DNA of 64,000 nt from Pantoea eucalypti (GCF_009646115.1 NZ_CP045723.1:1-64000), one strand, 5' to 3'. Positions 13,867-22,607 are shown, counted from the first letter of the stretch. The notes: generated by a model from the letters alone, not told the origin. Program-made: numbers and translations.

Positions 13867-16658
13867 TCACCTATGGCTCAGTTTGTTCGGGCATAGAAGC
13901 GGCCAGCGTGGCGTGGGAAGGGCTGGGATGGAAAGCGGCATGGTTCGCAGAGATTGAAAAGTTTCCCGCGGCCGTACTGGCGCACCACTATCCCGCCGTC
14001 CCTAACCTGGGCGATATGACAAAGATTGCCGCCGGCGTTCGCGCTGGCTCCATCCCTGCCCCCGCCGTGATGGTGGGCGGCACCCCGTGCCAGGCGTTTT
14101 CTATCGCCGGACTCCGTAAAAGCCTTGATGACCCACGCGGTCAACTCACCCTTGCCTATGTAGATTTAGCGAATGCCATTGACGAAAAAAGAGCTTCAAA
14201 CGGCGAACCACCAGCCGTCCACCTGTGGGAAAACGTGCCGGGAAGTCTCAGCACCGAAGACAACGCGTTTGGATACTTCCTTGCCGGTATGGCTGGAGAA
14301 AATGAAGCGTTCGAACCAGGTCCACAACCTGAACCAGGTAAAAGCGGACCCGGCTGGCGCTGGAAAAAAAGCGCCGGTAAGCACGTGGCAAAGTGGCCAA
14401 AGTCTGGTTGTGTTATTGGAAGACAGCGCAAACTCGCCTGGCGACTGCTTGATGCCCAATACTTCGGAGTGGCCCAACGCCGCCGCCGTGTGTTCGTTGT
14501 CTCAAGTGCTCGAAACGACTTTGATCCCGCAGAAGTACTTCTTGAGTTCGACGGCGTGCGCCGGGATTCTCCGCCGAGCCGAAAATCGCCAGAGGAAACT
14601 ACCGGAACTGTTACTTCACGCGCTTCAGCAGGTGGCGGGCTTGGAGACTTCGAACTTAACGGCGGTTTGACAGTTGCTGGCCCTCTTACTGCATGTGGGA
14701 CTGGAGTCGGTGGCCCTGATTTCTCCCATGCCGCAGCCGGTCATTTAATTTCTGCGTTTGGTGGTGGCAATTGCTCCGGGGCGCTGGATGTAGCAGCGTG
14801 CCTGACAGCCAAAGGCCAGCGCAATGATTTTGACGTTGAGACGTTTGCAGTGCAGAGCGCTACTGGCGAGGTAAGCCACACCCTTACAGCAGAAGGGTAT
14901 GATGCGTCAGAAGATGGTACTGGGCGTGGTACGCCTGTCGTGGCTTTCTCTTCTAATGGACATGGCTCATTTGCTGAAGGGATTTCAGCATTAAGGGCTA
15001 AATCTGGCGCTGACCATGAAAGTAGTGCAGTGCGCGTTATTCATGGCACACAGGATCCAAACCTACTAAATAATTTGGCTCCTACCATCGGATGCAATCA
15101 AGGGCAGGAGAATGTCATATTGGCGTTCTCTTCCAAAGACTACGGGCAGGATGTGGTAGAGGGCATATCTCCAACTTTACGAGCAGGCGGGCATGCTGAA
15201 AGCCATGCTAATGCTGGCGCACCACCAGCAGTGGCCTACGGCTTCCAGACTCGCATAGCGCGTAATGGCCGCGGTGACATGGCTGACGTTTGCCATGCGC
15301 TGAGCGCTGAATCGGGGGAAACGGGGAAAGGTGACGCTGCGCCGTGTGTTGCCCGATGTGTTGAGCATGCCGCTTTTGCCGAGAACACCCGTGGCGAGCT
15401 CCGGTTGTTTAACGGTGATGGCCAGATCACCGGCGCGCTGTCAGCGGGTGGAGGTAAACCCGGTCAGGGCTATCCATCCGTAGTCAGCCAGTGCGAAGTG
15501 CGTCGCCTGACGCCTAAAGAGTGTGAGCGTCTTCAGGGCTTTCCGGATGGCTGGACCCTGATCCCCGAAAAGAAGCGCAACACCCTTGCCGCTGATGAGA
15601 TTGCATACCTTCGCCTGACACACCCCGACATGCCAGAAGAAGAGGCACACCGGCTGGCGGCTGATGGTCCTCGCTACAAAGCGATCGGGAACTCCATGCC
15701 CGTGCCGGTTATGCGCTGGATTGGCAACCGCATAGCTAATCAGATCATGGTGGTGACTGGCGAAACTGAGCCTCAGCCAGCAGCCCTCCCCGCTCCACCA
15801 GCGGCAAAGAAAAAGCGTGCGCCGGCGCGCAGGATTGCGGACGACAAATACCCCCGCTCATTCCTGAAATGGGCGGGTGGCAAACACTCTGTACTGGATG
15901 AAATCAGGGCGATGCTTCCTACCGGTGATCGTCTCATTGAGCCTTTCGTCGGCAGCGGTACGGTCTTTATCAACGCAGGCTTTAAGCGCAACCTGCTGGG
16001 CGACGTTAACCCGGACCTTATTAATCTCTTCAATCAGCTGCAGGGTAATCCTGATGCCGTAATTAAGACGGCCTACCAGCTGGAGCGAGGCTGTCTGTCT
16101 AATGAGGCGTATCTCGATATTCGGGACGAGTTTAACGGGCGTGGGGCGCACGCTGTGCGTCATGCGGCGTTATTTTTGGCGCTGATGCGCACCAGCTTTA
16201 ATGGGCTGTGCCGGTACAATCAAAAAGGCCTGTTTAACGTGGGCTGGAATAAAAAGGGTGAGGCGAACTACTTCCCTGTAGACCAGCTGGCGCACTTCAC
16301 CGCCATGCAGAAAGAAATGACGTTTATGTGTGCCGGGTTTGAGGATGTGATCGCGCAGGCGGGTGAAGGTGACGTAGTGTTTTGTGATCCACCGTATGAG
16401 CCTCTGCCGGACGAAGCCGGATTTACGGCCTACAGCGGCACCTCATTCACGTTCGCGGATCAGGTGCGGCTGGTGGAGTGCCTGGTGGCAGCGCGGGAGC
16501 GTGGGGCTAAGGTGGTTATCACAAACAGCAGCGCACCTGCCATTCTGCATCTGTACATCAGCAACGGCTTCAGAATCGCCCCGCTGGCCACACGCCGATC
16601 TGTGTCCTGCAAAAGTGAGACGCGCAAAACGGTCAACGACATAATTGCCGCTCTCTGA
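13863..16658 (+). CDS. dmt: Bifunctional DNA cytosine-C5 / adenine-N6 methyltransferase
   Basis: A 931-residue fusion. The N-terminal C5-cytosine methyltransferase has motif I (YGSVCSGIEAASVAWEGLG), catalytic Cys76 in GGTPCQAFSIAG, ENVPG at 123, QRRRRVFVV near 205 and motifs IX-X (CERLQGFPDGWT, YKAIGNSMPVPV, about 544-616). Residues about 265-542 are a long target-recognition insert built from degenerate repeats. From about 667 a Dam-type module follows: FLKWAGGKHSVLDEI, EPFVGSGTVF (693-702) and DPPYEP with DPPY at 842-845. P1 dmt is likewise bifunctional. It would methylate phage DNA, for self-protection and perhaps for packaging and origin control through GATC. A terminator follows at 16668. 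Confidence 0.95.
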   Translation: MITYGSVCSGIEAASVAWEGLGWKAAWFAEIEKFPAAVLAHHYPAVPNLGDMTKIAAGVRAGSIPAPAVMVGGTPCQAFSIAGLRKSLDDPRGQLTLAYVDLANAIDEKRASNGEPPAVHLWENVPGSLSTEDNAFGYFLAGMAGENEAFEPGPQPEPGKSGPGWRWKKSAGKHVAKWPKSGCVIGRQRKLAWRLLDAQYFGVAQRRRRVFVVSSARNDFDPAEVLLEFDGVRRDSPPSRKSPEETTGTVTSRASAGGGLGDFELNGGLTVAGPLTACGTGVGGPDFSHAAAGHLISAFGGGNCSGALDVAACLTAKGQRNDFDVETFAVQSATGEVSHTLTAEGYDASEDGTGRGTPVVAFSSNGHGSFAEGISALRAKSGADHESSAVRVIHGTQDPNLLNNLAPTIGCNQGQENVILAFSSKDYGQDVVEGISPTLRAGGHAESHANAGAPPAVAYGFQTRIARNGRGDMADVCHALSAESGETGKGDAAPCVARCVEHAAFAENTRGELRLFNGDGQITGALSAGGGKPGQGYPSVVSQCEVRRLTPKECERLQGFPDGWTLIPEKKRNTLAADEIAYLRLTHPDMPEEEAHRLAADGPRYKAIGNSMPVPVMRWIGNRIANQIMVVTGETEPQPAALPAPPAAKKKRAPARRIADDKYPRSFLKWAGGKHSVLDEIRAMLPTGDRLIEPFVGSGTVFINAGFKRNLLGDVNPDLINLFNQLQGNPDAVIKTAYQLERGCLSNEAYLDIRDEFNGRGAHAVRHAALFLALMRTSFNGLCRYNQKGLFNVGWNKKGEANYFPVDQLAHFTAMQKEMTFMCAGFEDVIAQAGEGDVVFCDPPYEPLPDEAGFTAYSGTSFTFADQVRLVECLVAARERGAKVVITNSSAPAILHLYISNGFRIAPLATRRSVSCKSETRKTVNDIIAAL

Positions 16659-16667
16659 AACGAACCC

Positions 16668-16690
16668 AACCCGCTTTATGCGGGTTTTTT
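16668..16690 (+). terminator. Rho-independent terminator after dmt
   Basis: AACCCGC-tttat-GCGGGTT followed by a T run, ten bases after the dmt stop codon. Confidence 0.9.
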
Positions 16691-16835
16691 GTCTTTGCTA
16701 GACTATCAGCAGAGCGCGTATTTTTGATGCCAATTTTTAATGGAGTATTATTGATGACCAATGGAACGGTCTGCCACTGTTTACAGCCAGTAATCAGCGA
16801 GTATTATTGATGATGTAATGTACAGGGAGATAAAA

Positions 16836-17648
16836 ATGGACGCAGCCTTGCTTGGAATGATGCGCTCAGGTGGAAGGAATAAAGCCTGGGCTGAAACAAT
16901 GGTCAACCTTGAAGCCAGAAAGCTGATTGATACAGCTAACAGGCTGTCAGCCTTACATCTTAACGATGGGCTTACCCGGATGCAGTTTGTCCAGGAAATA
17001 AAATCGGTTGTTGATAAGCAGTTTGCCGCCGCCCGACAAGCAAAATCTGATGAAGAATGTCTGGAGTGCGTTAAACAGCTTAGATCTGAAACAGAAAACC
17101 TTGAAGAGCAAGGAAGATTACTGCTCACAAAGGCAGCACAACTCTATGCCAAAGTGGAGTTTGTACGCGAGAACAACAAAATTGTGGGTTACATGATTTC
17201 CGCTGTTCATGTCGCGCTTTCAGGTTTTGCTGTTGTTGGCGGTGCTTTGATGATCGCGTCAATGACACCTCTTGGCGTGCTGGCTGGTGCCGTTCTCGTT
17301 GTTGACGGGCTTAATGGCCTGTCCAAAGAACTTATTAACAACCTGTCTGATGTACAAACAGAAGGCATGTTTGCCGATGGGGCAATGCAGGCTGCAAAAT
17401 TCATGGGATTTAAACCAGAGTCAGGACTGGCTTTGTACAACACGGTAACGCTCACAGCCAGTGTTTATAGCGTTTGGGGGCTGGCGAGAAAGCCTGGCGC
17501 ATGGCGGCTTTTCAGATGGCTGCCCCGTGATTACTTCCGTAAGATTGACACCATGAGCCGTCCAAAGCTGACCATGAAAATAATCGGCTGGGGTGTATCG
17601 GCTAAGGTGACATTCGATTTACTCAGCATAAGTAACCAATCAAGCTAA
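16836..17648 (+). CDS. DUF4225-domain membrane protein
   Basis: I choose the ATG at 16836 (MDAALLGMMRSGGRN), which follows AGGGAGA at ideal distance, giving 270 residues. The N-terminal 115 residues are helical and charged. Two membrane helices follow (MISAVHVALSGFAVVGGALMI and TPLGVLAGAVLVVDGLNGLS, split at the ends), then ALYNTVTLTASVYSVWGL and a basic tail. The layout and the FMGFKPESG stretch fit the DUF4225 family common in Erwinia, Pantoea and Pseudomonas, whose members often pair with a small neighbour. It converges with the 17640-17960 gene, overlapping by nine bases. Toxin or antagonism function is only inferred. Confidence 0.7.
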   Translation: MDAALLGMMRSGGRNKAWAETMVNLEARKLIDTANRLSALHLNDGLTRMQFVQEIKSVVDKQFAAARQAKSDEECLECVKQLRSETENLEEQGRLLLTKAAQLYAKVEFVRENNKIVGYMISAVHVALSGFAVVGGALMIASMTPLGVLAGAVLVVDGLNGLSKELINNLSDVQTEGMFADGAMQAAKFMGFKPESGLALYNTVTLTASVYSVWGLARKPGAWRLFRWLPRDYFRKIDTMSRPKLTMKIIGWGVSAKVTFDLLSISNQSS

Positions 17649-17960
17649 GCCTTTTTTCGACCGCCAGTAGCGCCATGATTTCCAGGCCAGCACTGGCGGT
17701 TGAATAAACGTCACAATGACGACACCGATCAGCAGAGATAAGCCTCCACCTAAAATGTATGGCTTAGTCGAGAAACAGAGAAGGAATACAAATACTAGCG
17801 TGCAGGCTGAAACGATCCATAACAGGACTCTAAATCTGTTTTTTAAATCCACTACTGCTTCGTCCAGCGTTCCACCATAGCTTTCAATATTATTTTTGAT
17901 TTTTTTCAAATCAGCATCAGTAAAACCGGACTTCAATAACTCTGATTCATTAACTGTCAT
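17640..17960 (-). CDS. Small two-helix membrane protein, possible immunity partner
   Basis: 106 residues. A helical soluble head (SELLKSGFTDADLKKIKNNIESYGG) precedes two membrane segments (FRVLLWIVSACTLVFVFLL and YILGGGLSLLIGVVIVTFI) and a basic tail. It converges on and overlaps the DUF4225 gene, and its weak TAAAGGTAAAGC leader gives a plausible start. The tail-to-tail pairing with a membrane-active candidate suggests an immunity protein, but no sequence motif proves it. Confidence 0.6.
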   Translation of the reverse strand: MTVNESELLKSGFTDADLKKIKNNIESYGGTLDEAVVDLKNRFRVLLWIVSACTLVFVFLLCFSTKPYILGGGLSLLIGVVIVTFIQPPVLAWKSWRYWRSKKGLA

Positions 17961-18100
17961 AGTGCTTTACCTTTCATCCTTAAAACGTTAAGTCATTCTA
18001 ACGCAATTATATACGTGCATGACTCTCATACATCAACTTCCTTTGGCACTATAACGGACTTCCGTACCATGTGGATGTGCTAAGAAGAAACCGCCAAATC

Positions 18101-18508
18101 TTAGGTTAGCTTCATCCCAGCATCCCTGAAGGCTGGTAGTGATTCTGCCGGAATGCCGCGAGGCGTATTGAGCAGCATTATTGCCTGATCCATCGTGATG
18201 CGATTACATACATATTCACGGAAGATATAGCCGATAAGCCCTGCCGCCTTTGCTTCTCTGGCCCTGGCGTTGTAAGCACTCTGGTACTCATTGGTGAGGC
18301 GGCTGGTCTCTTTAAAATAGTAGTCTCTCGCTCTCGCGTAACTGTCTGTGCAGGCCACCAGCACATTCTTAGTAACCACTTCAAAGCGCCCTTGGCAATT
18401 TTCGCCACAGTCCAGCAACTGCACACCGGTTCTTTCAGAGTATGCCAGCACGGTTTTTTGGATAGGCAGGCCAACAGTGGGGATCATTCGTCCATAAACA
18501 TCATTCAT
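18101..18508 (-). CDS. Hypothetical protein with three-cysteine core (135 aa)
   Basis: The start is taken at the ATG following AAAGGAACGTAA (MNDVYGRMIPTVGL), not the upstream ATG that would add 24 residues without a ribosome binding site. The centre LLDCGENCQGRFEV has a CxxxC pair, and further cysteines occur later (VACTD, YVCNR). The helical C-terminus (RITMDQAIMLLNTPRGIPAESL) is typical of small enterobacterial plasmid proteins. I do not recognise the family. Confidence 0.55.
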   Translation of the reverse strand: MNDVYGRMIPTVGLPIQKTVLAYSERTGVQLLDCGENCQGRFEVVTKNVLVACTDSYARARDYYFKETSRLTNEYQSAYNARAREAKAAGLIGYIFREYVCNRITMDQAIMLLNTPRGIPAESLPAFRDAGMKLT

Positions 18509-18648
18509 TTTACGTTCCTTTTCGTCTGTAAGCGTCGGCACCACCTGCCGCGAAGCCAGACTATACGGGAAAAGTGGCAAAAAATTAAATCGATATTTAT
18601 AAAAACTTTATACTTTAAATTCTTAATTCTGGCTTAGCCGCTCCCCCA

Positions 18649-18673
18649 CCTAAATTACAAACCCTCTATTCTC
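18649..18673 (+). promoter_or_regulatory. Late promoter, copy B
   Basis: AAATTACAAACCCTCTATTC, matching the conserved late element; -10 TATTCT. It begins about 50 bases before the start of the 18703 gene. Confidence 0.65.
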
Positions 18674-18702
18674 CCCGCTCAATTAACCAGGACGGATGAA
18701 TT

Positions 18703-19284
18703 ATGAGCAATCGTAAGACCACACACTTTGAGCTTTTCCATAACCTGAACATGGCAATGCGACAAGATCCGCAGTTTTCCTATGAGTACGATTATTCGCG
18801 TGAAACGCGCACGCTGATGGAAACGCCGTATTGGCGTCTCACCCCGTCACAGCGCACCACGCGCAACACCATGATTGAGCAGACGATGGCAAATGCCACG
18901 GCGGAAGATACCCGCGTGCGCATGATGGCCATGCGTCCGGAACACCGCTATTTGCTGATCCCGACCTATGTCTGCCTGGCGACAACTGAATACTACCTGG
19001 AGGTTAAATACTCACTGACAGATGAGCCTGAGACCGTCGATCTGATGCCGGTCATGTGGTCCGCGATCTATGCGCTTAACCTGGGGCGCGATATGTCTAC
19101 CGACGTCTGGAGCGAAATGTCTCCGGCAGACCAGCTGACGCAGACCAAATGGGTTGAGAAGGTACTGAGCACCGTCAAGCTGTCGCGCTATATCACCGAT
19201 GCAAGCCGTGCCGTCTGGCTGGGCCTGTTCGTGACCTTCAGTGATATCCCGGATGATTTTTACGATCTGATGGAGTCGCAATGA
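18703..19284 (+). CDS. Phage late protein of unknown function (193 aa)
   Basis: First gene of a small late operon: promoter B, this gene, PAAR tip, spanins. It is soluble and mostly helical (RKTTHFELFHNLNMAMRQD; RYLLIPTYVCLATTEYYLE; SRAVWLGLFVTFSDIPDDF). In P1 the corresponding order is upfC, upfB, ppfA, mlp, so it probably corresponds to upfC. A TGACC overlap at its stop opens a tiny 12-codon frame that runs to the PAAR start, which may couple the two. Confidence 0.8.
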   Translation: MSNRKTTHFELFHNLNMAMRQDPQFSYEYDYSRETRTLMETPYWRLTPSQRTTRNTMIEQTMANATAEDTRVRMMAMRPEHRYLLIPTYVCLATTEYYLEVKYSLTDEPETVDLMPVMWSAIYALNLGRDMSTDVWSEMSPADQLTQTKWVEKVLSTVKLSRYITDASRAVWLGLFVTFSDIPDDFYDLMESQ

Positions 19285-19318
19285 CCAGTAACGCGCGCTC
19301 CGGCGCCGGGGCGGTCTA

Positions 19319-19603
19319 ATGCCTGCTGCCGGTACACTGGATTCCGTTTGCTCCGGACACGGTTTGTTCCCTTCGCGCCAGACTGCCGAGGCTGACGCGG
19401 GGCTGTCCATCAACGGCAAGGCCGTGCTAGTGGATGGCAAGTTGTTTAAGGACCACACGGACGGCAAAAGCACCCACAACGGAAAGGCGGTCTCTGGCCG
19501 TCCATGGTTCACCATCAATGGCAAAGGCATTGTGTGCGTTGACGATCAGGTTTCTTGCGGATCGACAGTCGCAACAGGCGATGCCGGATTCCAGGTGAAC
19601 TGA
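19319..19603 (+). CDS. PAAR-repeat spike tip protein
   Basis: A 94-residue protein with the PAAR layout: GTLDSVCSGHGLFPSRQT, GLSINGKAVLVDG, HTDGKSTHNGKAV and INGKGIVCVDDQVSCGSTVATG. The Cys/His positions (CSGH; DHTD; STHN; VDDQVSC) fit the metal-binding cone. PAAR proteins cap the beta-helix of contractile-tail spikes such as the one encoded at 12285, sharpening it for membrane penetration. By position it equals P1 upfB, which is my inference. Confidence 0.8.
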   Translation: MPAAGTLDSVCSGHGLFPSRQTAEADAGLSINGKAVLVDGKLFKDHTDGKSTHNGKAVSGRPWFTINGKGIVCVDDQVSCGSTVATGDAGFQVN

Positions 19604-19656
19604 TTGACCTCTCTCATGCACGCAGCCGTCATGGCTGCGCTTACACAGGAATAACC

Positions 19657-20181
19657 ATGTTCAGTGAAATCACCTTCACCGGCTGGCTTAAACGCGCTAT
19701 CGCCGTGGCGTTCTGCGCGGCACTGCTACTGCTGGGCCATAAGGGCTATGTGACCGTTACAGACCACTTTGCACACGTTGCAGCGCTGGAATCAGCCAAC
19801 GACACGCTCACCACCAATAACAAAACACTCACCGGCAATAACAGCACCCTTAAAGCCTCGCTTTCTGAGCAGCAGGCGCAGGTAGATACGCTGAAGCAGA
19901 CCCTGGCCAAGCGGGAAAAGGACCGACAGGAATACGTGCAGAAGCAGGCGGAGCTGGAGCAGGAATTAGAGAAACTTAAAGAGGATAGTCAGAATGAAAT
20001 TGATGAAATCAACCGTGCGATACTGCTTGCTGGTGTTAATCATACTGCTTTGCCTGCCAGCGTTATTCGCATGCTCCGGGACAAAGCCAAAGCCATTAAC
20101 ACCCGAAGTCGTGATGGTCACAAAGCTGGTGGAGCTGCCGCCTCAAAAAGCGCAAGCCTACCTGCCGTGCCAGGTGGATGA
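19657..20181 (+). CDS. ppfA: Inner-membrane spanin subunit (Rz-like)
   Basis: Start at the ATG after ACAGGAATAACC. The 174-residue product has one N-terminal membrane helix (AIAVAFCAALLLLGHKGYV), then a long periplasmic coiled coil (ALESANDTLTTNNKTLTGNN; EQQAQVDTLKQTLAKREKD; QAELEQELEKLKEDSQNE). This is the i-spanin layout. The o-spanin gene starts inside it in another frame, as in lambda Rz/Rz1. The two proteins bridge inner and outer membrane and fuse them in the last step of lysis. In P1 the matching genes by order are ppfA and mlp. Confidence 0.85.
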   Translation: MFSEITFTGWLKRAIAVAFCAALLLLGHKGYVTVTDHFAHVAALESANDTLTTNNKTLTGNNSTLKASLSEQQAQVDTLKQTLAKREKDRQEYVQKQAELEQELEKLKEDSQNEIDEINRAILLAGVNHTALPASVIRMLRDKAKAINTRSRDGHKAGGAAASKSASLPAVPGG

Positions 20182-20296
20182 AAACATACCCGGATTCACT
20201 GACCAGCTACCCGCTTATGTGGCGGGTATTTTGACAATAATAGATGAGTGCAACCGGCGAAATGAACTGATATCAGAGCAAAACGCCCGCCTGTAG
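19994..20296 (+). CDS. mlp: Outer-membrane spanin lipoprotein (Rz1-like)
   Basis: A 100-residue lipoprotein embedded out of frame in the i-spanin gene. The N-terminal signal RYCLLVLIILLCLPALFAC ends in a lipobox (LFAC-SG), giving a lipid-modified Cys followed by a Pro-rich region (TKPKPLTPEVV, LPPQKAQAYLPC). The longer periplasmic part, IDECNRRNELISEQNARL, may pair with the coiled coil of the i-spanin. Signal, lipobox and overlap together identify it. Confidence 0.85.
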   Translation: MKLMKSTVRYCLLVLIILLCLPALFACSGTKPKPLTPEVVMVTKLVELPPQKAQAYLPCQVDENIPGFTDQLPAYVAGILTIIDECNRRNELISEQNARL

Positions 20297-20311
20297 CTCA
20301 CATCTAAAGGA

Positions 20312-20359
20312 GAAGCCGCTCACAGAAGTAAACGTTAGAGCAACTATCTGTGAACGGCT
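20312..20359 (+). terminator. Long inverted repeat after the spanin genes
   Basis: AAGCCGCTCACAGA pairs with TCTGTGAACGGCTT, one mismatch, around a 20-base loop. It closes the late operon before an unrelated AT-rich gene. No T run follows, so a regulatory or mRNA-stabilising role is also possible. Confidence 0.45.
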
Positions 20360-20444
20360 TGAAATGTTAGCTTTACTGATGCTTTAGTTTGTCAGGTTTT
20401 GTGAGTAAAGTGATTGTAACTTTATTTCTGACAAGGATGATGGC

Positions 20445-22106
20445 ATGGAACTTACCCCCAACTTATTGAATGACGTTCAACTTAGCGACGCACAGTCCCC
20501 TATAGGCTCCGATAGCGATATTAGGGGGTTTTATAACCATCTTGTATACATACTGAGATTACATCCTGACGTTCATCAAATTCTCAATAAAGTTGAATCA
20601 GGTGAACCTACTAATGACCTAATGCCAGGCGAAATTTATCAAGCCACTTCAACTCTTTTCCATGAAAACTTGCATTGGTGGCAATTTGTTGGCTCAACCT
20701 CTGGGTTGATTATGAGCTTAAGTTTACCTGCTCAAATAACAAGTAATTTAAAGTTTTTCAAAGATTATCTTGCACTAAGCGGGAAAAAAAAACCGATCAC
20801 TACCTATAGTGACAACTGTCATCGACCTGACGACACTGATGATCCAGAGTTTAGAGCAATAAATCAAATATTAAACACCTTCCATGATATTCATTTTTAT
20901 AAAGTAAGAACAAAAAGACCAAAAAAAATAACGGAGTGTTATAAAAGCAAATATTTTGAATCAGTAGGTCATTCTTTCAATATTACATATGCTTCGTCGT
21001 TAGGCTTGATTGCTACAACTTTTGATCCGGATTACTCATTCCTTCCGAATCCCGCAGCTTGGCAAGATGAATTTAGACGGCTTGCAGATGAGAAAGTTAG
21101 CGGTTTTTATTATGGGGAAAAAAGTATAGGCATCCCACCTATTGGGACAGCTGATTTATATGAAGGTCAGGCGCGATTCAATCAGATGCTATATTTGCAT
21201 ACTGTATCTAATAAAACATTAGATTGGTTTCAATTTAGACAGGTAGGCATGCTGCATGGTCTATATGAGTCGGCATTTACGCTTTTCTTGAAGATCCTTG
21301 AAGAGGAATGCCCTAAAAGTGTAGATAGTCCTCTCGTAGCACTGTATTTATTACTGATAGATATAGCAATTAATCCAGCTGAGGGTTTCCCATTTGATAT
21401 TGTTGAGTATGAAGAATTTGTCAATGCTACAGACCCAGGTATTCGTTTTGTTTACCTTTGTAACGCAGTAAAGCATGAGTACCCTGAATTCAAAGGGTTA
21501 ATCACTGAATATTCATCTGAGGAATATTGGGTGATATCCACTGTTTTGTGCGAGGCTATTGGCGTTATCCCTCCAATAATCTATTTGGAAAAATTCTCCA
21601 GCTGGTGCGATAATGAGGAAAGCATTATCAAATTGATGGAGGATAATGAAAAGTTTAATTTTGAGCCGGGGAATTTGCTAGTACGTCTGATTTTAGCGCG
21701 ATTCCTGAGCTTTCAGCAAGACAAGCTTAAAAACCCCGAGTTTTTCTGCTGGCCTGGAATCTATTTAGAGGGTGAGCGTAGAAATACCACCACTGATCAT
21801 TTTTATTTGAAACATCAGGCTCTCTTCAAAGAGAACCTCAATATGGATATTGCTCCTTCAATGTTACCTGGAATCGCCGAAAAAACTCTTGAGGATACAG
21901 CTGGAGAGTTTTATTTGGCTGTGGTTCTCTTCGAACTTTGTCAACAGTGGATACTAGAACCTGGAGATTTTGAATATAACTTTCAATGGTTATCTAAATA
22001 TTACAGCAGCGAAGATTTGGAGAGTTGGGCGAAGAATGCCTTTATCACCACATTTGGTGTTTCTCCTGATGATTTTGAGATAGTTACCCCTAAAGCTAGC
22101 TCATGA
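20445..22106 (+). CDS. Putative zinc metallohydrolase-like protein, HExxH (553 aa), function unknown
   Basis: A 553-residue soluble protein, clearly more AT-rich than the structural genes around it. Residues 73-77 are H-E-N-L-H in the context TSTLFHENLHWWQF, the zincin HExxH motif, and E240 in LYEGQARFNQM is a candidate third zinc ligand. Aromatic-rich helices follow (DWFQFRQVGMLHGLYESAF; EEYWVISTVLCEAIGVIPP). No signal peptide or membrane helix is seen, so it is cytoplasmic. It starts 70 bases after the spanin operon's inverted repeat and ends at its own terminator. I do not recognise the family; a defence, moron or host-modifying role is guesswork. Confidence 0.65.
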   Translation: MELTPNLLNDVQLSDAQSPIGSDSDIRGFYNHLVYILRLHPDVHQILNKVESGEPTNDLMPGEIYQATSTLFHENLHWWQFVGSTSGLIMSLSLPAQITSNLKFFKDYLALSGKKKPITTYSDNCHRPDDTDDPEFRAINQILNTFHDIHFYKVRTKRPKKITECYKSKYFESVGHSFNITYASSLGLIATTFDPDYSFLPNPAAWQDEFRRLADEKVSGFYYGEKSIGIPPIGTADLYEGQARFNQMLYLHTVSNKTLDWFQFRQVGMLHGLYESAFTLFLKILEEECPKSVDSPLVALYLLLIDIAINPAEGFPFDIVEYEEFVNATDPGIRFVYLCNAVKHEYPEFKGLITEYSSEEYWVISTVLCEAIGVIPPIIYLEKFSSWCDNEESIIKLMEDNEKFNFEPGNLLVRLILARFLSFQQDKLKNPEFFCWPGIYLEGERRNTTTDHFYLKHQALFKENLNMDIAPSMLPGIAEKTLEDTAGEFYLAVVLFELCQQWILEPGDFEYNFQWLSKYYSSEDLESWAKNAFITTFGVSPDDFEIVTPKASS

Positions 22107-22116
22107 CAGATATTTC

Positions 22117-22139
22117 AAGCCGCTGAAATAGCGGCTTTT
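22117..22139 (+). terminator. Terminator between convergent genes
   Basis: AAGCCGCT-gaaat-AGCGGCTT followed by TTC, between the 20445 gene and the leftward 22173 gene. Confidence 0.7.
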
Positions 22140-22172
22140 CGTCATAACTAAGACCGTTTCAATTGCAAATCT

Positions 22173-22607
22173 TCAGTTTGCGGCCTGAGCGGCACTATCA
22201 GCTGATGCCGTCACTTCAGCCATATAACCCGCTGCCACTTCCGGCCCGCCAATCTCCAGCATAATTTTACGCATGCCCGCCGCCAGGGAACCGTCGCCCT
22301 GATTAACCAGAAATTCACGCGCCGCGAGTGGCATGTAAATGGACGCTGTTACCGGATTGTGCATCTGCTGCGTATTCCCTGCCCTGCGCCAGCGCGCCAT
22401 GCTACGGATAGCATCGTCCTCTAACGTCGGGCATGCCTCCATGATGATTTCAGCGCCGTACATGATGACGATCTGCTTAGCCAGAGAACGTGGCTCTGAT
22501 TCGCTGAGCAGATAGTCCAGATGATTACGGGCGTCGCGCTGACTTCCGGTTGCTAATGTGTGGGATTTGGTGCCGTTGGTGTACTGAAAATAGAGCTTAT
22601 AAGACAT
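22173..22607 (-). CDS. Hypothetical phage-plasmid protein (144 aa)
   Basis: Leftward gene, divergent from the major head gene. MSYKLYFQYTNGTKSHTLA opens a small alpha/beta domain with TGSQRDARNHLDYLLSE; then helices (CPTLEDDAIRSMARWRRAG; YMPLAAREFLVNQGDGS) and an Ala/Ser tail. P1 has upfA between its spanin genes and the repA-par region, so upfA is a positional guess only. The start lies within an AT-rich intergenic stretch shared with the head promoter. Confidence 0.6.
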   Translation of the reverse strand: MSYKLYFQYTNGTKSHTLATGSQRDARNHLDYLLSESEPRSLAKQIVIMYGAEIIMEACPTLEDDAIRSMARWRRAGNTQQMHNPVTASIYMPLAAREFLVNQGDGSLAAGMRKIMLEIGGPEVAAGYMAEVTASADSAAQAAN

